A stretch of 64,000 bases of DNA from Deltaproteobacteria bacterium (GTDB taxonomy: Bacteria; Desulfobacterota; Syntrophia; Syntrophales; UBA6807). Below the pieces are notes generated by a model, which saw only the letters and a list, made by a program, of their open reading frames with translations, had not been told where the DNA came from and searched no databases. The stretch's first letter is position 1, and every line of letters starts with the position of its first letter. This document shows, in pieces, positions 17,661-27,800 of this stretch. Both the position numbers and the translations under genes were made by a program. The DNA is taken from positions 1 to 64,000 of the forward strand of contig JAFGQS010000041.1 of the NCBI GenBank assembly GCA_016935565.1, written 5' to 3'.

Positions 17661-19382
17661 ATGAAAGATCCTGCCCGGAAACTTCGAGACAACTTGACAT
17701 ACATACAGAATGTTCTAAAGGATGGAGTATTTTATACTCTCACCCATGAACAGATAGAAAACTTATTAATAGAATCGGGAAATCTGGTGGAAAAGCTCGA
17801 TTCAATAACGCAAAGTTCTCTTGTGGTTGGACTTTTGGGGGGAACGGGTGTCGGTAAGTCAAGTATCATGAACGCCCTTGCAGGACTTGAAATTGCGGAA
17901 ACCAGCCACCGCCGGCCTCACACGGACTCGATTTTAATTTATCGACACGTACAAACACCACTTCCTGCGGATCTTCCCATGTCAGGCATTCCTTGGAGAG
18001 AATATACTCACGCAGCGGATTCAATTCAGCAGATACTTCTGTGTGATCTTCCCGATTTTGATAGTCTTGTTGATGAACATCGTAAAAATGTCATGGATTT
18101 CCTTCAATACCTGGACGTTCTGGTATGGGTGACATCTCCCGAAAAATATGCCGATGGTCGATTTTATGAATTCTTGCGCCTCGTTCCCAAAGCGCACCAG
18201 AATTTTTATTTTGTTCTGAATAAGGTTGATATTCTTTTCGAAGGAAAAGGCATCGATGGCGGATTTGAGGAGTTATCAAAGGTACATTCGTCACTTCAGA
18301 AATATTTGAAAAAAAACGGAGTTGAAAATCCTCTAATATACATGCTATCAGCCAGGGAACCTCTTCAAAAAGACAGTCTCGCCCACTGGAATCAATTTTC
18401 CACCTTTCGGTATCAGATTTTTCAGCAGAGGAAATTCAAAGAAATCAAAGATATCAAGACAGCCAATCTTGATCAAGAAATGATGCAACTCCTTGTATCG
18501 TTTGAGAGAGAGTTGATCAATCTTGAAGTTATACAAAAGAGTGTGGAGCATTCCTGTGCCGAACTTAAAACGGACAGTGGGGAATTGAACCAGGCATTTC
18601 ATACGTCGATGGCTCTGTGGATGGAAACAGACCAGATAAAATCAGAAATGATTGTAAGGATGAATAACCTCTCTCTTCTGGTGGGACCCGCCATCGGATT
18701 CGCTTTCTTGCATGATGGGTTGAAAGGATTGATAAAGAGCCGAGAAGATCGTGACACTGCGAATCTTGCAACTTTAATCGAAGAAATATCGACAGTCTTT
18801 CAGCGTCAGTTAAACCGGATCAAAAATCGGCTTTCGATTCACATTCTGCGTCGTGGAGTCCCTTCGTCGGTAACTGGTAAGATTGAAAATATGGTAGGGT
18901 CGGCTGATAAAGCCGAAGACATACACAAAAAAGTAAATAATATTATTTCTACTCGTACGGCGAGTCATAAGAATCCTGCCGTCGTATTTAAAGCTCTTCA
19001 ATATGGAGCATATTTATTCCTCTTTTTATTGTTGGTTTTCGCAATGGCTGGGGAAGAGGTGTGGCGGAAGTTTTTTGCACAACCGGGATTAACTACTCTC
19101 ATTAACTTCTTACTTGCTTCACTCTATACTCTTTTTACGCCTCGCGGTCTTGCCGCCGTGGCGTCGTATGCTCTGATAAATATCTTTTTCGGTTATCGAT
19201 TCTATGTCCACTACAGAAAAATGCTAGAAAAAAGGGCTGAAAAGGCAATCGCCTCTTTGCAAACGGAATTGAACGTGTTATGGGAGGAAGAACTGGACAG
19301 GGTACATGATGAGTTGATACGTACGAGTAATGAACTGAAGGACACTATTAAGACACTTAAGACATTGAAGAGTCGTTCGTAA
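17661..19382 (+). CDS. dynamin-like GTPase, second of a tandem pair
   Basis: Paralogue-like partner of the preceding gene. The start is placed at ATG 17661, preceded by GGAGG at ideal spacing; the ORF track start at 17619 lies inside the upstream gene. G1 is GGTGVGKSSIMNALAG, G3 is DLPDFDS and G4 is NKVD. A helical region follows, then two to three hydrophobic segments near residues 450-540 (YLFLFLLLVFAM, LINFLLASLYTLF, ALINIFFGYRFYV), more clearly membrane-spanning than in the first protein. The basic, coiled C-terminus ends in a Lys/Ser-rich tail. The near-zero gap suggests stoichiometric production and a heteromeric membrane-remodelling complex (inference). Confidence 0.75.
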   Translation: MKDPARKLRDNLTYIQNVLKDGVFYTLTHEQIENLLIESGNLVEKLDSITQSSLVVGLLGGTGVGKSSIMNALAGLEIAETSHRRPHTDSILIYRHVQTPLPADLPMSGIPWREYTHAADSIQQILLCDLPDFDSLVDEHRKNVMDFLQYLDVLVWVTSPEKYADGRFYEFLRLVPKAHQNFYFVLNKVDILFEGKGIDGGFEELSKVHSSLQKYLKKNGVENPLIYMLSAREPLQKDSLAHWNQFSTFRYQIFQQRKFKEIKDIKTANLDQEMMQLLVSFERELINLEVIQKSVEHSCAELKTDSGELNQAFHTSMALWMETDQIKSEMIVRMNNLSLLVGPAIGFAFLHDGLKGLIKSREDRDTANLATLIEEISTVFQRQLNRIKNRLSIHILRRGVPSSVTGKIENMVGSADKAEDIHKKVNNIISTRTASHKNPAVVFKALQYGAYLFLFLLLVFAMAGEEVWRKFFAQPGLTTLINFLLASLYTLFTPRGLAAVASYALINIFFGYRFYVHYRKMLEKRAEKAIASLQTELNVLWEEELDRVHDELIRTSNELKDTIKTLKTLKSRS

Positions 19383-19507
19383 CCCGATTGCCGTGTATTG
19401 ATAATAACACCATGGTTGATGAATTACGGGCGAAAAGCAACAATTGGTGAAGAATGATACCCGTACAATGAAGGCAGATAACGACATAGTTTTAGGAGGT
19501 TATAGAT

Positions 19508-19831
19508 ATGGGTGATACGCCGAAGGGTGTAATTGAAAAGATCAAAGAGAAACTCGCTGCAAATCCTGAAGTTAGTGGTAAAATCGATGCTATCTTTCAG
19601 TTTGTCATACATGGCGACGACGGTGGTGAATGGTGGTTTGATTTGACAAAGGCACCTCCGGAAACAGGGGAAGGTAACAATGAAAATGCCGTATGTACGG
19701 TAACAATGGCATCAGATGATTTTGTCGCAATGGTTAACAGGGAAGCGGAACCGATGAAGCTTTTTATGTCGGGAAAGTTGAAAATAGGAGGCGATATATC
19801 TGCTGCAATGAAGTTACAGAATTTGTTTTAA
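19508..19831 (+). CDS. SCP2 sterol-binding domain protein
   Basis: Small single-domain SCP2-like protein (107 residues). Typical features are a central beta-rich FDLTKAPP segment, a TVTMASDDFVAMVNRE helix and the terminal GKLKIGGDISAAMKLQNLF motif, which forms the lipid-binding tunnel in the family. It probably binds hydrophobic ligands such as fatty acyl-CoA. A strong SD (AGGAGG) precedes the ATG. It follows the GTPase pair by 125 bases on the same strand. Confidence 0.88.
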   Translation: MGDTPKGVIEKIKEKLAANPEVSGKIDAIFQFVIHGDDGGEWWFDLTKAPPETGEGNNENAVCTVTMASDDFVAMVNREAEPMKLFMSGKLKIGGDISAAMKLQNLF

Positions 19832-20421
19832 TTTCAAACCGTCTTTCATGCATCATTTTAAACAAAAGTATGTCTCCGGTACACACTTGTTTTTCCTGAA
19901 AGCCTTTCATATTGTTTAATATCAAATTATCAATCAAAACAATCAATAGAACATCGATGATGAAATAACAGGATGAATTATGTCGAGGGACACTAAATTT
20001 ATCACGATAAGATGCCGAATTAAAGAGATGGGTGTAGTTGAAGGAAATAGTCGGAAAGGCAGAGCCTCCGTATGTATATATACTGCTACCGTGTACCTCT
20101 ATATCGTGGACAAATTGTCTTGACACAAAATGAAAAAAGGTATTCTTTAAAAACAATGTGATTATACCCTGCAGTGTAATGATGTCTTGATTTGAGACAT
20201 TGTCCCAGAAACACGTTGTATCTGAAAGTGTGCGATATGAATAAACCCGCACTTACTCAAGGGAGATTCAACGTATTGACCATGAGTGAATGACCCTGCC
20301 TAAAGGCGGGGCATCTTGAAAAGCAGGGGGGGAGCATCTCCCTTACCCCCGCACCGCATACATCTCCACCATAATGGCGGGGTATTCTGCGAGATTTTCA
20401 TGAAATTCAATTGAAACAATA
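19832..20421. other. 590-base region without a convincing gene; GC-rich hairpins at its end
   Basis: The minus-strand ORF 19764-20252 antisense to SCP2 shows no protein-family pattern and no SD, and a 48-codon plus-strand ORF at 19980 is too weak to call. The notable content is the cluster of GC-rich hairpins at 20294-20382, listed separately. The rest looks like non-coding or decayed sequence. Confidence 0.5.
20294..20382. repeat. GC-rich palindromic element, IS605/REP-like
   Basis: Three stem-loops in sharp contrast to the AT-rich surroundings: CCCTGCC-TAAA-GGCGGGG (20294-20311), GGGAG-CAT-CTCCC (20330-20342, within G5...C5), and CCCCGC...GCGGGG (20347-20382). Hairpins of the CCCCGCCTAAAGGCGGGG type occur at ends of IS200/IS605-family elements and in REP-like repeats. 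No transposase is adjacent, so this would be a solo end or non-autonomous copy (inference). No second copy was noticed in the window. Confidence 0.5.
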
Positions 20422-20775
20422 ATGAAAAAAAACACCGAAAAAAGAGAATTTGAACGTTACCCCACCAAACTCATGATGAAAGTAACTGCTGCAGACTCTG
20501 AGGGCAGTGATTATGAGGAAGAGGCGGTTTTAGAAAATATATCTGGCAGTGGTGCCAAGTTCAGCTCACAGTCAATAGAAAGGTATTTCCTGGGTCAGTC
20601 GTTAGAATTGGTGGTTGATCTTCCCGGGACGAGTGATGTTAAGGCCTGTATGAGAGTGAAAGCAACCGTTGTCAGAATAGACTCACCGACTGATTCGGGT
20701 TTCTTTCGAGATAGTGGTGAGGGCGCAATAGCAGTGCAATTCGATAGCAGTTTTGATTTTGAAAGAATCAATTAG
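20422..20775 (+). CDS. PilZ domain protein (putative c-di-GMP receptor)
   Basis: Stand-alone PilZ domain of 117 residues. Both c-di-GMP contact motifs are present: RxxxR as REFER near the N-terminus, and NxSxxG as NISGSG after about 35 residues. Cyclic di-GMP binding is therefore likely. No SD is evident before the ATG. It lies 40 bases upstream of a nucleotide cyclase gene on the same strand, which suggests a small second-messenger module, although the cyclase is of the cAMP/cGMP class and not a diguanylate cyclase. Confidence 0.85.
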   Translation: MKKNTEKREFERYPTKLMMKVTAADSEGSDYEEEAVLENISGSGAKFSSQSIERYFLGQSLELVVDLPGTSDVKACMRVKATVVRIDSPTDSGFFRDSGEGAIAVQFDSSFDFERIN

Positions 20776-20815
20776 AAAAAGAAGCAATCGGTACAGAAAT
20801 TCCCGGTAACCTTGA

Positions 20816-21904
20816 ATGTTAAGAGGCATGAAATACAAGTATCAGAATTCAAAAAGTTTTTTTGGTAAGTCGAGAATTATTCTCATTCTGCTGGGAGTTA
20901 TTCCATATCTTCTCGTTGTATATTTATTCATCTATGAAAGAATCGTTTTAACAGACATGATCATTCTCTTTTCCGCATTGGCACTCTTTTCTATCCTGGT
21001 CGGCTTTTCATTAATGAGAATATCTGCAGATCAACTGGCTCAACTGGCTCAAGATATAAGAAACATTGAAATTGGTGAAGCAGTGAAACCCATTGCTACC
21101 GTAATGACTGATGAGGAATTAAAAGATATTGCAAGGAATTTTAATTATATGTTCGAAAAGCTGGAAAAGGCCAACAGAGAAATTAAGGAGCAAAGTGTTC
21201 AATTGATGATCTACGCAGAAGATCTTTCCCTGTCATGTGAAAAAATTAGGGAGGAAGAGGAATTAAGAAACCGCTTGAGTCGTTATGTCGGCAAGAACCT
21301 GGTAGAAAAGTTGATCAATTCAAAAAGCGATGTTTTTCTTGAGAATGAACGAAAAGAAGTAAGCATGCTTTTTGCCGACATCAGATCCTTTAGTACGATG
21401 ACTGAAAATATGGACGCCGAGGAAGTGGTATTCATGCTCAATGAATTCTTCAGTATTATGGTTGATATAGTTTTTAGAAATAATGGTGTTCTGGACAAAT
21501 TTGTCGGGGATCAAATTATGGCCGTATTTGGACTTATACCTTCTGAAAACGGCGGGGCCTATGATGCCGTCACGACATCTATAGAAATACAGAACGCAAC
21601 AAAAGAATTAATGAACGTCAGATCGAAAAAAGGAAAAGAAACGTTCGAAATAGGGATTGGGATCAATACGGGAAACGCCATTATAGGCAGTGTAGGTTCA
21701 GAAAACAGAATGGATTATACGGTTATTGGTGATTGTGTTAATATTGCGTCAAAATTAGAACAGACGGCGAAAGGCGGTGAAATTATTATCGGTGAAGAAA
21801 CATATTTCCAGATACGGAATTCATTTCGCGTTAAAAAAGGTAAGGGGGTGCAGGTTGCAAATAAAGCTGAACCGATCATATGTTATCACATAATGCAACA
21901 GTAA
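20816..21904 (+). CDS. membrane-bound class III adenylate/guanylate cyclase
   Basis: Two N-terminal membrane helices (about residues 20-70), a HAMP-like linker, a short coiled coil and a C-terminal class III cyclase domain. Metal-binding Asps are present (LFADIRSFS and KFVGDQIMAVFG), with the purine-selecting Lys of DKFVGD. In the signature TVIGDCVNIASKLE the Asn is kept, but the position four residues later, normally the transition-state Arg, is Lys (codon AAA). Activity may therefore be lowered or altered. The periplasmic loop between helices is very short, so sensing probably works through the membrane or linker. PilZ gene immediately upstream. Confidence 0.87.
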   Translation: MLRGMKYKYQNSKSFFGKSRIILILLGVIPYLLVVYLFIYERIVLTDMIILFSALALFSILVGFSLMRISADQLAQLAQDIRNIEIGEAVKPIATVMTDEELKDIARNFNYMFEKLEKANREIKEQSVQLMIYAEDLSLSCEKIREEEELRNRLSRYVGKNLVEKLINSKSDVFLENERKEVSMLFADIRSFSTMTENMDAEEVVFMLNEFFSIMVDIVFRNNGVLDKFVGDQIMAVFGLIPSENGGAYDAVTTSIEIQNATKELMNVRSKKGKETFEIGIGINTGNAIIGSVGSENRMDYTVIGDCVNIASKLEQTAKGGEIIIGEETYFQIRNSFRVKKGKGVQVANKAEPIICYHIMQQ

Positions 21905-22270
21905 AAGGCCTGCTGTCAAAATCTCTTTTTCGATGTGCCTGAAACGTTTTTGATAAATTCTATGGCTCGCTTCAGGTGATTTTAAAAACTCGCTTTCAGC
22001 TTCAGACATTTTGCTTCTTTTATCAATCGGCGAGTGACGGACGGCATGTTTCCATAAAATTCAACCAGATTCTCTGTAGTTCCGATCTTTCTGTCATATA
22101 TATTCCTCCCCTTGGATTAATATATATACATTAATATTTTTGTCTTTCTTCATTTTTCGGAGATATCTTATCGATACCCGTACCTTATTCAAGAATTCCC
22201 GAGAAAACACTTGAAGCAAGAATTAATTATTGCTACCATCACGCAATTTCAGACGTGGATTGCATACATT
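21905..22270. other. intergenic region with possible small or decayed minus-strand gene
   Basis: On the minus strand a strong SD (GGGGAGG) precedes ATG 22097 of a 24-codon ORF (22023-22097). In another frame the same stretch reads a protein-like sequence (LVEFYGNMPSVTRRLIKEAK) that continues, after one stop, as NHLKRAIEFIKNVSGTSKK. A 20-bp palindrome, ATTAAT-8-ATTAAT (22116-22135), lies just upstream. This looks like the remains of a small autoregulated gene; I cannot name the family. Confidence 0.35.
22116..22135. promoter_or_regulatory. AT-rich palindrome upstream of minus-strand SD
   Basis: ATTAAT, ATATATAC, ATTAAT: an operator-like inverted repeat directly upstream of the strong minus-strand SD at 22105-22111. 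It could be an operator or merely AT-rich promoter DNA. Confidence 0.3.
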
Positions 22271-22711
22271 ATGAAAGCTGTTATTCAGAGAGTCGATTTT
22301 GCGAAAGTCTCCGTCAGTGGTGAAACGGTCGGAGAAATTAACAAGGGATTTTTAGTGCTTCTCGGAGTTGAAAAGGGAGACGGTGAGAAAGATGCAGATC
22401 ATCTCATTGATAAAATAGTTAATCTCAGGATATTCGAAGATGATGCCGGAAAGATGAACCTCTCCCTCATGGACATATCGGGTGAACTATTAATCGTATC
22501 ACAGTTTACTCTTCTTGCAGATTGCAGGAAAGGGAGACGGCCGTCGTTCGTCAACGCCGGTGAACCTGCTTTGGCTGAGAAGCTTTATGAATATTTCGTG
22601 GCGAATGCATGGCGGAAAGTACGAAAAGTAGCAACGGGTAAATTCCAGGCGATGATGAAAATTGAATTGTTGAATAATGGACCGGTAACGATTATTTTGG
22701 ACAGCGGATGA
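22271..22711 (+). CDS. dtd: D-aminoacyl-tRNA deacylase
   Basis: Hydrolyses D-amino acids (and glycine on tRNA-Ala) from mischarged tRNA. Family motifs are intact: start [16 protein letters not shown] (catalytic Thr) and the cross-subunit Gly-cisPro loop in [10 protein letters not shown]. The start is set at ATG 22271, giving 146 residues, the normal size; the ORF track adds 20 non-conserved residues. No strong SD. It is followed by a DUF1285-like gene after 20 bases. Confidence 0.94.
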   Translation: MKAVIQRVDFAKVSVSGETVGEINKGFLVLLGVEKGDGEKDADHLIDKIVNLRIFEDDAGKMNLSLMDISGELLIVSQFTLLADCRKGRRPSFVNAGEPALAEKLYEYFVANAWRKVRKVATGKFQAMMKIELLNNGPVTIILDSG

Positions 22712-22731
22712 TAAAGTGAGGACGGATATTC

Positions 22732-23217
22732 ATGGATGCAGAGAAAGAGAATAATATTCCTCCCTGTAATATCTGGGTTGATAAGGACGGGGTCTGGTAT
22801 TACCGTGGTAAGGAAATGTTTCGAAAGGAATTTATCGATCTTTTTTATCAAAATCTTACAAGAGATGGTTCCGGCAGATATATCATAGAAATAGCAAATG
22901 ATCGATGCTATATAGAAGTTGAGGATGTTCCTTTCGTAGTTAAAGCTGTGTATAAATCCAAAGCTGAGAAAAACGACCGGGAAACGATAAGTATATTACT
23001 GAATAATTCTGACATGGATGAACTTGATTTGTCCACCCTGCAGATCAGAGAAAATAATGTATTGTACTGTTCAGTCAAAAATAAAACATTTGGTGCGAGA
23101 TTTTCCAGGGCAGGTTACTACCAACTTGCAGAATTCATTGAATATGATGAGGGGACAGATTCATACTATATATCGTTAAATAATCAGATATATACTATAA
23201 GGTGTTTGAGTTCATAA
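22732..23217 (+). CDS. DUF1285-like protein
   Basis: 161 residues. The N-terminal pattern (IWVDKDGVWYYRGKEM, RKEFIDLFYQNLTRD, CYIEVEDVPFVV) matches the DUF1285 family from memory. The C-terminal half (NKTFGARFSRAGYYQLAEF) is also typical. Function is not known. It sits between dtd and guaB on the same strand with short gaps. No signal peptide or membrane segment, so cytoplasmic. Confidence 0.75.
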   Translation: MDAEKENNIPPCNIWVDKDGVWYYRGKEMFRKEFIDLFYQNLTRDGSGRYIIEIANDRCYIEVEDVPFVVKAVYKSKAEKNDRETISILLNNSDMDELDLSTLQIRENNVLYCSVKNKTFGARFSRAGYYQLAEFIEYDEGTDSYYISLNNQIYTIRCLSS

Positions 23218-23260
23218 TAATATGAACATTGATTTATGATCCAGATTATGGAGGTCAAGA

Positions 23261-24724
23261 ATGTTAAAAGATCAAATAAGAGAAGGACTTACCTTTGATG
23301 ACCTTCTTCTCGTTCCATCGGAATCACACATTTTACCACACGAGGTGAATACATCCACTCTGCTGACAAATAAAATATCACTGAATATTCCCATCATCAG
23401 CGCTGCAATGGATACCGTAACGGAGTCGAGAACTGCTATATGCATGGCTCAGGAGGGAGGCATCGGAATCATCCATCGTAACATGAGTATTCAGCGACAG
23501 GCTATCGAGGTCGATAAAGTAAAAAAATCTGAGAGTGGAATGATTGTCGATCCCATAACAATTGAACCGGGACAGAAGGTTAAAGATGCCTTGGATTTAA
23601 TGAGTAAATACAGAATATCAGGTGTTCCGGTTGTGAAAAGACAGAAGCTCGTCGGGATATTAACGAACCGAGATCTGAGATTTGAGACTGATCTGGATCA
23701 GCCGGTATCTAATGTTATGACTAAAGAGAATTTGATTACCGTTTCAACCGATATAACACTGGAAGATTCGAAAAAACTCCTTCATGAGCACAGGATCGAA
23801 AAGCTCCTCGTGATTGATGATGATTTTAATTTAAAGGGACTCATAACGATAAAAGATATCGAAAAAATCAAGAAATACCCCAATGCGTGTAAGGATGTAC
23901 TTGGAAGATTAAGGGTAGGGGCCGCTGTAGGAATTCTTGATCGCGAAGAAAGAATAGAAGCCCTCATGGCCGCAGGTGCAGACGTTATCGTTATCGATAC
24001 ATCACATGGACACACAAGGGGAGTTCTCGATGCTATAAAAGATACGAAAAGTAACTTTCCGAACTGCGAACTCATAGCCGGCAACGTCGCAACGTATGAA
24101 GGTGCGGAAGCGCTCATGAAAGCGGGAGTTGATACGGTAAAAATAGGGGTGGGTCCCGGTTCGATCTGTACCACAAGGATAATTGCCGGAGTAGGGGTCC
24201 CTCAAATGACGGCAATTAGAGATTGTTATAAGGCACATATGAAATATGGTATACCGCTTATAACTGATGGCGGAATAAAATATTCAGGTGATATCGTAAA
24301 GGCCATCGGTGCCGGTTCTCATTCTGTTATGATAGGGGGGCTCTTCGCGGGAACCGAAGAAAGCCCCGGTGAAACAATTTTCTTCCAGGGAAGAAGTTAC
24401 AAGGTTTACAGGGGGATGGGTTCTCTTGAAGCGATGAAGGCGGGGAGTAGAGATCGCTATTACCAGGATGACGATATAGAAGGCAGTCTGAAACTGGTGC
24501 CTGAAGGAATCGAGGGTAGGGTACCATTCAGAGGGCCCCTTTCTGCAAGCTTATACCAACTGGTGGGTGGTATAAAGGCAGGTATGGGGTACGTGGGATG
24601 TTCAACAATAGAAGAATTACGAGATAAAGCTCAGTTTGTCCGCATAACATCTGCCGGTCTCAGGGAAAGCCATGTACATGATGTCATTATTACGAAGGAA
24701 GCACCCAATTACTGGCTTGATTGA
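23261..24724 (+). CDS. guaB: inosine-5'-monophosphate dehydrogenase
   Basis: NAD-dependent oxidation of IMP to XMP, the committed step of GMP synthesis. The TIM-barrel is split by two CBS domains (about residues 93-205). The catalytic Cys loop is [18 protein letters not shown], and the flap motif RGMGSLEAM is present. Length 487 is typical. The SD TATGGAGG precedes the ATG at good spacing. The cystathionine-beta-synthase pair is intact, so adenine-nucleotide regulation is possible. Confidence 0.97.
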   Translation: MLKDQIREGLTFDDLLLVPSESHILPHEVNTSTLLTNKISLNIPIISAAMDTVTESRTAICMAQEGGIGIIHRNMSIQRQAIEVDKVKKSESGMIVDPITIEPGQKVKDALDLMSKYRISGVPVVKRQKLVGILTNRDLRFETDLDQPVSNVMTKENLITVSTDITLEDSKKLLHEHRIEKLLVIDDDFNLKGLITIKDIEKIKKYPNACKDVLGRLRVGAAVGILDREERIEALMAAGADVIVIDTSHGHTRGVLDAIKDTKSNFPNCELIAGNVATYEGAEALMKAGVDTVKIGVGPGSICTTRIIAGVGVPQMTAIRDCYKAHMKYGIPLITDGGIKYSGDIVKAIGAGSHSVMIGGLFAGTEESPGETIFFQGRSYKVYRGMGSLEAMKAGSRDRYYQDDDIEGSLKLVPEGIEGRVPFRGPLSASLYQLVGGIKAGMGYVGCSTIEELRDKAQFVRITSAGLRESHVHDVIITKEAPNYWLD

Positions 24725-24826
24725 AACGATACCCGACATTAGTATTGATTAACAAGCAACAAGAGTACATTTTATACAAATCATACATATTCCATGTGAG
24801 AAATAACGGAAGTCCTCAAATAAATC

Positions 24827-27800
24827 ATGAAACACGTTGATTTTGTACATCTTCATGTCCATACCCAGTACAGTCTTCTTGATGGGGCCATTCGGCTCGA
24901 CGACCTTTTCAAAAAAGCAAAAGAGTACAAATTGCCCGCTGTTGCCATGACAGACCACGGGAATATGTTCGGAACCATCGATTTCTATCAGAAGGCCTAT
25001 CGTCATGGAATTAAACCGATCATCGGATGCGAGCTTTACGTGGCTCCAAAAAGTCGTTTTGACAAAAATTCTTACGGAGTCGGTGAGACCAATCATCATC
25101 TTGTTGTTCTTGCAAGAAACCTTGAGGGATACAATAATCTTATGAAACTCACATCTTCCGGTTATCTCGAAGGGTTTTACTATCGTCCCCGTGTTGATAA
25201 AGAACTCTTATCCTTTCACAGCAAAGGACTTATCGGCATGAGTGCCTGTCTTCATGGGGAAATACCTCATCTTTTGCTGAGCGGAAACAGAGGTGGGGCA
25301 AAACGAGTTGCGGAAGAATATCGAGATATTTTCGGTGATGGTAATTTTTACTTAGAGATCATGGAAAATGGGATTCCCGAGCAGAAAACTGTCAACATGG
25401 AGCTTCTCCAACTCAGCAAAGAACTTTCCATACCTGTGGTTGCCACCAATGACTGTCATTACCTGAATCGGGAAAATGCCGAAGCGCACGAGATCCTCTT
25501 ATGTATACAAACAGGCAAAACAATAGACGATAATGATCGAATGAGGATGCAAACGGATCATTTCTATTTCAAATCACCCGAAGAGATGAAAGAACTTTTC
25601 AGCTATTGTCCTGAGGCAATCGAAAATACCGTGGCTATCGCTGAACGGTGCAACCTTGCCCTGAGTTTTGACAATGTATTTCTGCCACATTTTGACATAG
25701 GTGAGGATCTTGAACCTTCGGAATACCTGCAAACATTGGCGAAAAAAGGGCTTGAGAAATTGATGCCTCAAATTACACGAGAGGGAAACGGCCACCTTCG
25801 TGAAGTATATGAAAAACGCTTACATGAAGAGCTTGAAATCATTTCGTCAATGGGGTTTCCAGGATATTTTCTGATCGTTGCTGATTTTGTTAACTATGCG
25901 AAAAATAATAATATTCCTGTCGGTCCCGGACGGGGATCGGCGGCGGGGAGCTTAGTGGCCTATGCACTGGGCATTACCAATATCGATCCTATACGATATA
26001 AGCTTTTCTTCGAACGGTTTCTCAATCCGGACAGAAAGAGTATGCCTGACATAGATATAGATTTCTGCATGGAAGGACGTGACAACATGATCAAATATGT
26101 TACTGAAAAGTACGGTAGTGACCATGTTGCTCAGATTATTACCTTTGGAACGATGCAGGCAAAAGCAGTTGTTCGGGATGTTGGCAGGGCGCTTAATATA
26201 TCCTATGGTGAAGTAGATAAAATCGCCAAGATGATTCCCAATATCCTTAATATTTCTCTTGACGAAGCCATAAAAAAGGAACCACGGCTTCGAGAGGAAG
26301 AAAAAAAGAGCGAAAAAGTAAAGAAACTCCTCTCTTTGTCTCGAGCCCTTGAAGGTCTTAACCGACATTCATCAACCCATGCTGCCGGTGTCGTTATTTC
26401 CGACAAACCCCTGGTAGAAAGAGTGCCCCTCTGTAAAAGTCCGCATGATGACGTTGTAACACAATTTTCAATGAATAATCTTCAGGCCGCCGGTCTAACA
26501 AAATTTGATTTTCTCGGGTTACGGACTCTTACTGTTATAAAACATACTCTCCAATTTCTTAAGGAAGAAAAGGGCATTATCATAGATATCAACGACATAC
26601 CTCTTGATGATAGAAAGACATACGAGCTTCTTGTTAAAGGGCAGACTGATGGTGTATTCCAGCTTGAGAGCACGGGCATGCGGGATATTCTCGTCAACAT
26701 GAAACCCGATTGTATTGAGGATATTATTGCTCTGATTGCTCTCTATAGACCGGGCCCGATGAATATGGTTCCCGATTTCATTGCGCGAAAGCAGGGGAGG
26801 GGAAAGATAGTATATGAAGTTCCTCAGCTTGAGAACATTTTACGGGAAACCTATGGGGTAATCGTTTATCAGGAACAGGTGATGCAGATTGCCAGTTCGA
26901 TAGGCAATTATACACTGGCCGAAGCCGATAATCTCCGAAGGGTCATGAGCAAGAAAAAGGCCTCCGAAATGGAGCTGGAGCAGCCCAAATTTCTTATGGG
27001 AGCAAAAAAGAATAAGATACCGGAAGATAAGGCAAAGAGAATATGGGAACAAATGGAGACATTTGCCGAATATGGATTTAACAAGTCTCACAGCACGGCG
27101 TACTCCATGATTTCGTATCAAACTGCCTATCTGAAAGCCCATTATCCGGTTGAATTCATGGCCGCCTTGCTCACCAGCGAAAAAAACAATAGGGATAATA
27201 TTATAAAATATATCACTGCATGCAAGGATATGGGGATTGATGTCCTGCCCCCCGACATAAATGAGTCGGACAGAGACTTCAGTGTCAGCGGCAACAGTAT
27301 ACGATTTGGCCTGGCAGCAGTGAAAAATGTCGGTGTTGCCGCTGTAGAATCAATCATTGAAGTACGGCAAATGAACGAGAAATTTTCCTCATTTTACGAT
27401 TTTTGTGACAGGGTAGATCTTCGGAAGATCAACAAAAAAGTATTAGAAAGTCTGATAAAATGCGGTGCTTTCGATGCAATGGAGGAAAACAGATGTCGAT
27501 TGATGGAAGGATATGAAAGGATTGTCGACATAGCCCAGAAGAGAAGCAGAGACAGGGTAAGTGGACAGTTCAGCCTCTTTGATTCTTCAGATATGGATCG
27601 TTTTCCCGAAGTTGCATTACCCGATGTATCTGAGTGGGATCAGGATACAATTCTTTCATACGAAAAGGAAACACTTGGTTTTTATATAACCGGTCATCCA
27701 CTCCTTCGTTTTGGTAGTAAACTCAATCTTGTTGCAGACTGCGATTCTGAAACGGTATCACGAAAAGAAGATGGTAATAACGTTTCTTGTGCTGGAATAG

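Noticed and set aside
19980-20126. 48-codon plus-strand ORF after AGGA
   Set aside because: Short, no family pattern and no neighbour support.
19764-20252. 162-residue minus-strand ORF antisense to the SCP2 gene end
   Set aside because: No SD, no recognisable domain, overlap with a real gene, and composition typical of a shadow frame.
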